Positions 46,284 to 56,488 of a stretch of 64,000 nt of DNA are shown here, in pieces (the first letter of the stretch is position 1; each line of letters opens with the position of its first letter). The notes under the pieces are model-generated. The model was not told the origin of the DNA and ran no database searches. It saw nothing but the letters and a program-made list of their open reading frames with translations. Origin of the DNA: Rhizoclosmatium globosum (taxonomy: Eukaryota; Chytridiomycota; Chytridiomycetes; Chytridiales; Chytriomycetaceae); contig MCGO01000196.1 of NCBI GenBank assembly GCA_002104985.1, positions 1 to 64,000 of the forward strand, in the 5' to 3' direction. Position numbers and translations under genes: made by a program.

Positions 46284-47189
46284 TCAACTATTTTGATGCA
46301 ACAAAGTAAGATAAAACCAAAATCCAGATATCAAAAGCAAACTTGAAATGAGCTCAGAATATAAAGACTGTTGAGCGTTACAGATATCTCCGTTCTCACC
46401 GTTGGTCTGGTCGTACCAAGCAAGTGGGGATCCAATGGTTGTGGAAACACCGACAGCGGCATCGGTAGCAGCTTCAGCAAGCTCGTGGGACGCGACAGAG
46501 AACATGTTGTTGACTGTGGATGGGTTGCTTCCACATCCTCCGGCACAGGAACCACCTTGGTCTGGCATGACACCTTAGAAGAGGTACTTTGTACCAACGT
46601 TCAAGGAGGAAATGTCGATTGTTCCGTGGTACGCGCAGAACACGGAGCAGGAAGCACCTCCGCCTTGGGTGATGCTGATTCCTGGTGCAAAGTGGATTGG
46701 GTAGTATGTGTTGGCGGTTGGCTTGATGGTTCCGGCTTTGATCAAGTTGATGAGGAATGGCTGGATGTCGTTGACGTCGTCCAAGGAGGACAAAGTGGCA
46801 GGGACAGAGAATCCTGGAACGGCTGTTCCGCGGTAGACTTTGTACTGAGCCAAGACGTCGTACCAGGAAGACTGGGTCACTCCAGCGTAGAAGGCGTTGG
46901 TTTGGGACTGGTAATTGGCGTTACCGTAAAAGATTGGGTGAACTTCGACTGTTTTTAAGATTAGGTGATTGGTTGATTAGCATGATTACGTGAACAAGGG
47001 CAAAGGCATACCATTTGAAATAACTGGTCCTCCGTAGTATGTCAAGTGGGCGGAAGTAGCAGCAAGGTTCAATACTTCGTGCTTCTTGACACCATCCTTC
47101 AAGTGCCAAGAGACGTTGTGTGGAAGTGGTGCCTGAGTTGGAGCAGCAGCAACAAGGGCGGAAGCGGCAAAGACGAGAGACAAGAGCAT
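46284..47189 (-). pseudogene. Secreted HELAE-motif protein, interrupted
   Basis: Exon 1 (47012-47189) encodes a clean signal peptide (MLLSLVFAASALVAAAP) and a short conserved start; the next exon begins at 46948. The protein continues with VHPIFYGNANYQ, an ICSVFCAYHG-like block and SHELAEAATDAAVG, where HELAE resembles the zinc-binding helix of metalloproteases, then WYDQTNGENGDICNAQQ. The frame is broken by an in-frame TAA at 46575-46577 between KYLF and GVMPDQG, where a Tyr codon would be expected. After NAQQ, where relatives continue for a short C-terminal segment, I find only a splice donor and no good final exon. Two defects suggest a pseudogene; stop-codon error or readthrough is possible. 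Peptidase activity is not established. Confidence 0.6.
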
Positions 47190-47794
47190 TTTGTAGTAAC
47201 AGTTGATATCTTCCAAGTGAAAAATGACCCTCGCTTTTGTACTGTTTCAAAGGTGGCGTGTGGCTGCTTGCGTGCACAGCCAAATGGGTCTCGTGGCTCT
47301 TCTTTGGACAACGTGACCATTGTGTAACTGAAATTTTCCAACGAAAACATCAAGCGCCACCAGCCACCTTATGCGAGTTTTCTTTGATTTGATCATATCA
47401 AAACTCAGAATATAATTTTTATCACAAGAATGTGTTCACTTTCTATGAATTTGGAAGCACGTGGTATGAAGAACAAATGGATTACACTGCCAAGCATTGA
47501 AAATGGATGACGGTGGCGATTTGTGGTGATCAAAGCTGCGTTCACGAACGGAAGACACTCATGCATGGGCCTTGGATTAACGAGTATATAACCTTTTAAA
47601 GCGTCCTTTAGCGATTAGGTTAGGATCAAGAGTAAACATCAGAATAAGAGTTCAGCCCGTTCATACTTTTCTACTACTGTTTTCATAGTACTATTAATGA
47701 ATAATGTAAACAGTACATCTTGGACTCATAACAGCAGCTGAAGGAAAAAATATTCTTAAATGGCCGTTTTTATTCCGTATCGTCCCTCCCATCC
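47190..47794. other. Intergenic, promoter side of the HELAE gene
   Basis: Between two minus-strand genes. A TATA-like run (TATATAA) occurs at about 47585. No gene recognised. Confidence 0.5.
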
Positions 47795-48624
47795 TTATGC
47801 AACAAAACAAGCAACAACAAATCCAACAACCGACCCAACAACCTTCCACGCATTCGACTGCGACGCAGCCGTCCCAGCCGGCGCACTCGTAACCGCCAAA
47901 AACGCCCCCGTATCACTCGTAGTCGTCTGAACACTCGTAGCAGTCGTCAGAGGCGCCAACTGAGCCGCAGCAATACAATTCACGTCCATATAATTCTGCG
48001 CAATCGCAGATTGCGTTGCATCGACGGGACAGTTTACAGTGTAACTAAAAAAAATTGACACGCGTTTAAGTAAAGCTTCCCATTCAGAGGAAATTTTACC
48101 ATCGTGAGACTTTCGTGGCTGTTGCACAGATACACGCGTACTGCTCGTACATCCCAAACACGGATTGAGGGGTGCAGAATGTTGCAATGTCTTTGGCGAC
48201 TTCGAGGGATGTTGGGTTGCTGGAAATTTGAAAGGTAAGGGACCTTTTTTTTGGGGTGGAAGAGAAGGAATGGGTGTTTTACAATAACGCGTCTTTGATG
48301 CATGTTGCGAAGGTGAGGGTTTGGGTTTGGCCGCAGTTTGTTGCCTGGGTTTTTGCGTGGCGGTTAGGTGAGTTGAGGACAGAGGAAGTGTTTTTGGTAT
48401 TCTTGCAGACTCACGTTTGTTGCTGCTGATGCTGTTGGTGCAACAAATCCTACAGGTGGGACTCCTCCTGCACGACGAGCGACAGCATGATTGAATGGCA
48501 TTCTGATGGTTTGGATGACCAGGGGTTTTTTGGAAGTAATTATTGTGGGATTGATGCTGGGTTGGCGGACAAAGTTGGCCAATGCATGGCGGGCCAGAGC
48601 TGCTAATAAAAGGTTTATTTTCAC
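47795..48624 (-). CDS. Small Cys-rich surface protein
   Basis: Four exons (48415-48624, 48283-48344, 48100-48219, 47795-48044) keep phase and give 213 residues. The start region has a hydrophobic stretch (MKINLLLAALARHALA) that could act as a signal peptide. The core has eight cysteines with the pattern NCGQTQTLTFATCI, FCTPQ, YACICATATKV, CYTVNCPV, VNCIAAAQ, followed by a Thr/Ser region and a hydrophobic tail (VVGSVVGFVVACFVA) typical of a GPI or tail anchor. Related by cysteine pattern to the genes at 55794-56455 and 62369-63179. Function unknown; likely cell surface. Confidence 0.7.
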
Positions 48625-48774
48625 GGTATTGGCGATCTGTTAGAATGACGAACAAACAAGGATTGATACACAACGGGCTCTGCCCCACACTATTTTTTAT
48701 ATTTTCAGATTCAATGATAACTTGATGGATGGGATGAATGAAAGAATAATTTCGAACTCTTCTTGTAGAGGGAG

Positions 48775-50326
48775 TTACTCCTCGTCAGGGTTCGCCACAG
48801 TCCAACTGAACCCACCAGCAGCACCTTCGGCAGAAAGACCCTTCTGCTTCTCATCCGTTGGAGCCACGTGTCCATTCAAGATATTTTCGATTGTCAAACG
48901 CACTGAACGAGTCTTTGCCAAGTCTTGTTCGATAGCAGATACAGGAACGTGTGGGAACATTGTCGTGATAGTTTCAATCTGTCGAAATGGTATGTCAATG
49001 AACAGAACAAAGAAAACCAAAAGGAAACCACCACTCACGTTCATATCCTCCTTATCCTCTTTCGCGGACCCAGCAAGAGCACCAACACCCATGACACCTT
49101 GAAGTGGAGTCAAGACATTTGTGCGCACACCTTCAGGAATGTTTGACACGAAACCAACAACAACAGCGTCCATCTGTTCCTTGAGACGGTTGAACGCTTC
49201 TTGGCGGTGAATCTTGAGTTCCTCGACTTCTTCCTTGAGACCAGACAGGTTTCCGTCGAATGCTTTTGATTTCACAGATTGGATCCATGGCGTCCATTCC
49301 CAGTCTTTGTTGTAGGTGAGTGGTTTGGATGTTGTTGTTGTGGTGGAAGCGGCTGCTGTTGTTGATTCGGCGGATACGGAGTCTTGGAGCTCTTGGAGAC
49401 GGGTGGAGAGGTCTTCGACTTGGTCTTTGAGTTGGATGATTAACGTGCCTCTGCGTTCGAATTCCTTTGTGGTTGTTTTAGAGTTGATATTCCCTTGTGT
49501 CCAACTCGCCAAGGAACGGAAATTACCTGACGCATTGCCGCCGCCGCTTGAAGCCTGTCTTCCTGATCGTGCAAACGAACAATTGATTCCTGAAGAGCGG
49601 CCGTTGTCTTTTGGACAGTAGCCTCTGCCTCCTTCTTCGCATTAGTCAGTGCTTGGATCTGCGCCTGCAAATCGGAAATAACATTTTCAGAGATTGAATC
49701 AGAATTCTCTTCAATGACAGTGACACGCGAGGACACGTTCTTCTGGGCACTTTGAGAGAGGGCGGCAAAGTCAGCACGCAGCGAATCGAGATCGGATTCA
49801 AGTTGGCGCACTTGTTTTGCGTGTTCGGATTCGCTCTTTTTTGCGTCTGTTAAAGCGGCTCTCAAATCGGATGTGAGTGTTTGGGTTTGGCGGGTGAGTG
49901 AGGCGATTTGGCGATCGGCGTTCTTTTCGGTTTCTGGTTGAGTTGTTTGGGTGGATTAAGGTGGATTTAGTTGGATTGGTGGGGTGGTAGTTGGGTGGTA
50001 GGTAGTGGGTAGTGGGTAGTAGGTGGAGAGTAAGGGGAAGGGGTACACACCTCTCAAACGCAGCTTCAACTGGGACACCTCTAGCAACAACACACAAGTA
50101 AGTAGAAGCACCTTAGGGTTAACAAACACACACACACACAAACACACTCACCATCGCTGCCACCGCCAATCTTTACTTCTTCAACTTGGGCCTGAAGCCT
50201 CGCATTTGCCTCCAAAAGCTGCTGTCCAAACTCGGCCGCCATAATCAAATCTCTTTCCTTTTCGGCCATTTGCTCAAGCGCTTCGGCGAGGCGGGTTTCG
50301 AGTTCGGCCTTGGATAGGTTGCTCAT
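48775..50326 (-). CDS. Coiled-coil protein with C-terminal CUE domain
   Basis: Five exons (50152-50326, 50051-50080, 49527-49933, 49039-49464, 48775-48978) keep phase and give 413 residues. Most of the protein is heptad-rich coiled coil (SKAELETRLAEALEQMAEKE, VRQLESDLDSLRADFAAL, IIQLKDQVEDLSTRLQELQD). The last 68 residues carry a CUE ubiquitin-binding domain: IETITTMFPHVPVSAIEQDL, then VRLTIENILNG, with the MFP and di-Leu-like features of the family. It therefore probably tethers a ubiquitinated or membrane cargo, but no specific orthologue is recognised. It is divergent from the acyl-CoA synthetase gene. Confidence 0.8.
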
Positions 50327-50856
50327 TTGGTTGCTGCTTTCTCCTTCGACTATTTACTCGTGGGCGCCAATTGGTTTCTAAAACCCCCAAATTTATCCAC
50401 AGAAGGGAGAATAAATGAAATGAGACATGGACAATGTCATCGTATCATTCTCACTTTACTCTGCTGGATATTGTATTGTTTTTAAGATGAAACACTGCCA
50501 TATGTGAGATGCCCTCTGCCCACCCTCATTCAAAATCTTACAATGCTTCAAGTAGACACAACCCTGGACACACTAGTAGAAAATGCCGAAGCTTGTGAAG
50601 GAAAAGCAAAGCACAGATACCATGAGGTGGCACACTGATATAAGAATAACAACTCTTACTCTTTCTTTCCCGGTTATTCCTACTCCTCTTCCTTCCTCCT
50701 CATGGATTAGATGTCATTACTAATACGCCAACTTGAAGATACAAATCACAGTCACATTCCGTTACACCCAAAGCATAAAACAAGATCTCATTTCAAACGA
50801 AGAGGTGGTTCAAAAAAAAATCTTGAGAAAAAAAGTCATCGTTAATTGGGCATCCC
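50327..50856. other. Divergent promoter region
   Basis: Between the CUE protein (minus) and the acyl-CoA synthetase (plus). No gene recognised. Confidence 0.6.
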
Positions 50857-53376
50857 ATGAGCTTCTCTTCCCCGCGCCTTTCCGTTGCTCTTGAGGGAAC
50901 AGCGACACCAACCTCAACGCCAATCTACAGAAACGTGAATTCAGTTAAAGAATTGCGTGAGCGTCCTTCCGAAGGTATTTGCTCCCTTTATCCCACTCAA
51001 CATCACTCTATTGCTTGGTTCCTTCGCTAGAGTGATACCACCAAAAAGTGCCACTCTCAAACCCTTCCTCCGCTCCTCCTCCTCCTCCTCCTCTTCTTCC
51101 ATGCACCGATCCGTCTCCAATCCTTCACAAACGTTCTTCACATCCCACATCTCTCTCTCAACAACCCCTTCCCCTCCCCTCTCACCCGCCACCACCCATA
51201 CTAAACCCCCCTCCCTCTCAAAACAAAACAGGAATAAATACAATCCAAGACCTCTTCACCCACGGATACAAAACCTACCCCGCCAAAAAAGTCTTTGGCG
51301 CCCGTCGTCTCCTCCAAACACACACTGAAGACAAACAAGTCACCAAGGTGCTTGCGGATGGGACGGAGGTTGTTGAGACTAAGACGTGGGTGTATTATGA
51401 GATGGGCCCGTATGAGTGGATGAGTTGGAAGGAGGCTGAGGGTGTTGTTGGGAAGCGGGCTGCTGGGTATCGTATGTATTTTTTGCTTTTGTGATTTCAC
51501 TTAATGTGTTGGTGTTGACTTTTGTTGAATATAGGGAAGTTGGGGGTTGGGAAGGGGGATAAGGTTACGATTTTCGCGGATACTAGGTATGTGTTTCGGT
51601 TTCTTTGGAGGTTGAGTGGAATTGTACTTATGACTTATTGGTTTGTAGTCGCGACTGGATGTTCACGGCGATGGCTTGTGTTCACCAAGGAGTCGTTATG
51701 ACCACTGCTTATGCGTGAGTATTTTAAAACGTGGAGTTGCAAGCTGGTACTCATTTGTCAAAACAGGACACTTGGAGAAGAAGGGTTGACACACTCGCTG
51801 AATGAATGTGAAGTTACTACAATCTTCACGTCAGCTGACTTGTTGCCCATGATTGCAAAGGTGTCGCAAAAGTGTAAGGCGCTCAAGAATGTTGTGTACT
51901 CTGGTACCGCGGAACTCAAGGCTTTGGAGCTCGTCAAGCATTTGAGAGTGCTCAGTTTGACTGAGTTGGAGGCTTTGGGCGAAGAATCCCCTGTTGAGCC
52001 TGAACAGATTGATAAAGAGGATCTTGCTATGATCATGTACACTTCTGGATCCAGTGGTATGTATTTTCTTGCATCCTTCTCTGATTCCACACTAACCAAA
52101 TCTCAATAAAACAGGTCCACCAAAAGGAGTTATGCTCACCAACGCAAACGTAATCGCAGCCATCGCCGGTGGACGCGACTGGATCGCCCCGCACCTCCAA
52201 GAAACCGACGTCTCCCTCGGCTTCCTCCCCCTCGCCCACATCCTCGAATTCACCTCCGAGCTAAACCTCCTCTACTCCGGCGTCGCAATCGGCTACGGAA
52301 ACGCCAAAACCCTCACATCCGCCAACATGCGCAACTGCCAAGGCGACGTCCAATCCCTCCGCCCCACAATCTTTGTCGGCGTCCCACAAGTCTGGGAAGG
52401 AATCCGAAAAGCCGTCACCGAGAAAATCACCGCATCCTCCTCCATCGCCCAAGCACTCTTCAACAGCGCGTACAACTCGAAACTGTGGTGTCTCCGAAAC
52501 GGCGTGCCTGGCCTCGCTGCACCTTTCGACAAAATCGTGTTTAGTAAAATCAGAGACCAGTTTGGGGGTCGCCTGCGATACGCGCTGACAGCAGGCGCGG
52601 CCGTCCCTAAATCCACGCAAGAGTTCTTGAACGTAACGACTGTGAAACTTGCGAATGGGTATGGAATGACGGAATGTGCAGCGACAGCCGCGGCCCAAGA
52701 TTTAACGCGGACGCTTGAATATGGCGAGACGTCTGTTGCGACTAGTATTGAAATGAAGCTTGTGGATTGCGCGGAGCTTGGGTATAAGACCTCTGATGTC
52801 CCGAGACCGCGGGGTGAAGTCTGGTTGCGTGGGCCGTCGGTTATGAAGGGGTATTATAGGCAGGAGCAGCTCACGCGGGATACAATCACGGACGATGGGT
52901 GGCTTATGACGGGGGATATCGGGGAAATCAATGAGTATGGTGGTCTTGTGCTTATTGACCGTAAAAAGAATTTGGTCAAGATGTCGAATGGGGAGTATAT
53001 TGCGCTTGAGAAGATGGAGGCGAATTACAAGGTTTCTAAATACGTGCAGAATATCTGTGTGTATGCGGATTTGCAGCAGAATTTCGCTGTTGCGTTGATT
53101 CAGCCTGTGGAGAAGGAGATTCGGGCTGAGTTTGGGGCTGATGCTGACTACAATGAGTTGTGTGCGCGTAAAGATGTCAGGGCGCTGGTGCACAAGAGTT
53201 TGAATGAGGTTGGGAAGGGTGTTGGGTTCAAGGGTGCTGAACTGGTTGGTAGTGTGATTTTGACACCAGAGGAGTGGACTCCACAGAATGGAATGTTAAC
53301 TGCGGCTATGAAGTTGAACCGTAAAGTTATTCTGAACAGATACAAGGCGGATGTAGCTGCCGTGTATGCAAAATGA
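50857..53376 (+). CDS. Long-chain fatty-acyl-CoA synthetase (FAA-like)
   Basis: Six exons (50857-50974, 51232-51471, 51535-51586, 51649-51714, 51767-52056, 52115-53376) keep phase and give 675 residues. AMP-binding motif TSGSSGPPKGV spans intron 5; later come YGMTECAA, GEVWLRG, TGDIGEI, DRKKNLVKMSNGEYIALEKM and the C-terminal GMLTAAMKLNR, as in yeast Faa1/Faa4. The enzyme activates fatty acids with ATP and CoA for lipid synthesis, beta-oxidation or protein acylation. The first intron is 257 bases; the others are about 50-65. Acylation occurs in the cytosol, at the ER or on lipid droplets; location is not decided here. Confidence 0.95.
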
Positions 53377-53578
53377 TTAGGACTCTTGTGCTTTCTTTCT
53401 CTTTTCTCTGAACTCTTTCCTTTTCTTGCCTCCCCTATCTCCCTATTTGTCTTCTCTATGATGTACGTATATTTCCCTTTTATTGAGATATGAATATAAA
53501 TAACTGCAGTACAAAATATGACTTCAACCAAAACAACAAAAAAACACAAATACTCGAAATAAACCCCCATCCTTTAAC

Positions 53579-55418
53579 TCACACAGATTCCGACGGTGGA
53601 CTTACAGGCATACTCAGCGGCAACGGCGGCAAATTCGAAAACTCATTCTCATCCATCACACCATGATCCTTCTTCTTTTTAATCTCTCGCGGAGCAGGTG
53701 ACATGGGGAGTGGTGGTAAATCTTCCGTGTTGACTACAGTCCCGTCATGGTACTTTATCGTCTGTCCCTTCTTCTTTTTCTTGGATGCTGTAGGTTCGCC
53801 TTTGAATCCCCCTGTTTCGAATTCTTGCAGTCCTGTTTCGTTCCCGTAGAGCCCTTCTTCGCCGTGTCGGAATGCTCCTGCGGATTTGGGAACGGTTTTG
53901 GGGCGGTGCTGGGTTGTGGGTCTTGTTACTGCGGCAGGTGTTTTGGCAGCTGGGGTTTTGGAAGCCGGAGTCTTTGGGGCTGCTGGGGTTTTTGGTTTCA
54001 CGGGGCTCTTGATTTCTTTTAGTTTGCTTCGTTTTACGAGTCGACGGGTATGTGGTTTTGTTGTGGGGGAGGGTTCGGGGTCGTCGGTGTTTGCATTGAG
54101 GATCAAGTGTTGGTGGGCGTTCACGTCGTATTCGATGTTGTAGAAGACGTCGTCGCCGCAGACTACGACGAATTTTGAGGGTGCGGAGGGGAGTGGAGAG
54201 AAGAGGGGGTCTAAGGTTTCGTCGGTGAGTTTGTGGCCGTTGTCGAGCCGGTGGATTCTTGTTACGCGGTAGGCGAGTGTTAAGTCGAGTGCTTGTGTGA
54301 GGTGGTCCATCAGCTGTATGACGTATTAGTTGGGAATGTAATTGAGGGAAGGGAAACTTACCACTTGAAGATTCGGAAACCTCGCCCTCTTGACCGTCAA
54401 CTGATATCCACGATAATACGCATCCCCATTCAAATAGAACGTAGCGACTTTCGGAACATGATGTGCGTGATTCTTTTCCTTTGGAATCAACGGATTCACA
54501 AGCGGATACGCAACCTTCATAATCGGATCGAATTCCCCGCCCGCTACGAGGTTATGTCCATCATGAAGCTGAGCGAGGGACGTGAGACGTGCATATGACT
54601 CTGCATCGTAGAGACGTCGGATTCGGCGTTGGAAGATTGTGGAGAGGGTTGTGAGGAGACGTTCAAAGTTTTTGCATGTGCGGTAGTTTAGGACAATGTT
54701 TAGATCAGCGCATTTTGTGTTTCCGTTTAGGAAGACGACGACTCTGTATCCCTTGCTCTAGTATTTTTCGAGAGGTGAGTATTGGCTGTTGGGAGATGAG
54801 AACGGGATTGCAATATACCGTGCTAGTAAACACTCCTTCATCATCTTTAGCATCTTTAACGACTTTTCTGAGTTCGGGCATCTTGACAAGCGCAATTCCA
54901 CCACCAAGACCTGTTCCGGCAACAAGACGCGACGCACCAGGTTCTTCCGGTACTTTGTAAGCGACTTGTTTAAATGACTCGCCGGATGCAACTCCGACAT
55001 ATGAGTGGCCGTCTTTGAGTTGGGCGAGGGATGTAACTTCGCCACCAGAGAGTGTGTAAAGGTGCCTTATGGCTCCGTGTAAGAGGGAGAGATCTTGGGA
55101 GGCTCGGTGGAGGAACTGAAAGTGTTAGTTAGCATTTCGAAAAGAGTTGTGGAGTTTCGACACGAGATTCCCATTTGCGTTGATGGTGTGTCCCATCTTT
55201 CGAACATGTACTCCGCTCCCAACCAATTCCATAAAGCCTCTTCCAGTCCATTTCTTTCGCTCGGACCGACAGTCCTCAACTATTTCTTCGACAACCCAAA
55301 TACTCACTTGCTCATAATTCTTGAAGACGCGAGTGGAAACCACGATCCGTTTTGCTGGCGTGAACGTATCGCCGTTCCTGAACAGGTATACTTTGATTCC
55401 CTTTTGTTCGTCAATCAT
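53579..55418 (-). CDS. Protein with three tandem doublecortin domains
   Basis: Four exons (55308-55418, 54819-55115, 54362-54757, 53579-54313) keep phase and give 512 residues. Each repeat has the doublecortin pattern of a strand with xNGD/xNGN, a basic strand, a helix, and a (L)xDGxxxVAGG-like turn: repeat 1 IKVYLFRNGDTF to LKDGHSYVGVASGE; repeat 2 YRVVVFLNGN to LHDGHNLVAGG; repeat 3 VATFYLNGDAYYRG to RLDNGHKL and FVVVCGDDVFYNI. The C-terminal 180 residues are Lys/Pro/Ala-rich and disordered, with a KKKKKG stretch. Doublecortin domains bind and stabilise microtubules, often in cilia and flagella. Among fungi they are restricted mainly to lineages with flagellated zoospores, which supports the chytrid assignment. 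Confidence 0.85.
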
Positions 55419-55793
55419 GTTTGTTCTATTTGTATGTTGAAATTTGACTGATGGATGTTGTCAAACAGTCGCTGAAGTTGAGATTCGATAGCAAATAGAC
55501 GCAATATCGGATATCAATCGCGGAGGGTATGATCAGAGGGAAAGTGACAGACAGACGGAGACACGGCAAAGTTGACAGTTCTTGTTTGGGAGAAGTTCGA
55601 AGAGAGTCTGTAAATGGAAGGAATGGAAGGCTTGACACAAGAAATCTGATTGGCCCACAATAAACTATTTGAAAATATCCATCAAAATCTCTGATATTTA
55701 ATGGGATAAAATCGAATGAAATGACTTGTTCTCCAATTTGTGTCTGAGTCAAGTTGGGTTTTCACTTTGACACAATCAGGTCACCCATCCCAA
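55419..55793. other. Divergent promoter region
   Basis: Between the doublecortin gene (minus) and a Cys-rich protein gene (plus); no gene recognised. Confidence 0.6.
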
Positions 55794-56455
55794 ATGGCAA
55801 CCACCGCTGCCAACGCCTACGACACGCACTGTCCCGCGCAATACCAACCAAACTTCAACGTTTGCGTGGTGAGTGTCCCTTGTTCCGAGTCTTGATCAAC
55901 ATTCAACTAAAGCCGCCTCGGTGATCAACCAATCCAAAGACAAACACCCTCTTTTCCGGCGGCAAAAGCGCAGGAACAATCGAAGTATTCTGTCAACCAA
56001 AAGAAAAGGTTCAGTTGGATTGGTACTCGTGTCTCTGTGATTCAGTTGAGTTTGTTTGTTGCGATTGAACAAGGGGAAGGTTCAAACCACTAATCTGTGA
56101 TCAATAGGCAACCAGAGTAAAGGCTTGTTTTGAGTCTTCTGGATGCGTTGCTGATCCGGGCTATGGCACAATGACAACTACTCAGGGACAGTATTGTTTG
56201 GCTGCCCAAAACCTTCTTCCTTCAACAACTACAACTGCAAAGGCCCTGGTTGCTGCTGGTGGAAGTGGCGCAGCTGTTCCAACAACGTCGTTGTGGGTTC
56301 CAAATGATGGAAGTGGAAGTGGCCCCGTCTTGACCATTCCGGGGTCTGCGGGTCAAGCTGGCGCTGCATCAAACACTTCCAAGTCGGGATCAAGTGCTTT
56401 CGTGTTTCAATCATTTTTTCTGCTTTTATTGCTTCATTTATTGCCTGAACATTGA
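55794..56455 (+). CDS. Small Cys-rich protein with C-terminal anchor
   Basis: Three exons (55794-55868, 55940-56044, 56108-56455) with phase-0 introns give 175 residues. Cysteine pattern: HCPAQYQPNFNVCV, FCQPK, WYSCLCDS, KACFESSGC, YCLAAQ. Then a Ser/Gly/Thr-rich region with GSGPVLTIPGS and a hydrophobic end (AFVFQSFFLLLLLHLL) typical of a GPI signal or tail anchor. No classic N-terminal signal peptide is seen. Same gene structure and motifs as 62369-63179. AATAAA overlaps the stop codon. Confidence 0.7.
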
Positions 56456-56488
56456 ATAAATGAGTTAAGCATTTCAACTTGTCCAGAG

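Noticed and set aside
50127..50150. CA-repeat as a regulatory or mobile feature
   Set aside because: A short simple repeat inside an intron of the CUE protein gene; nothing supports a function.
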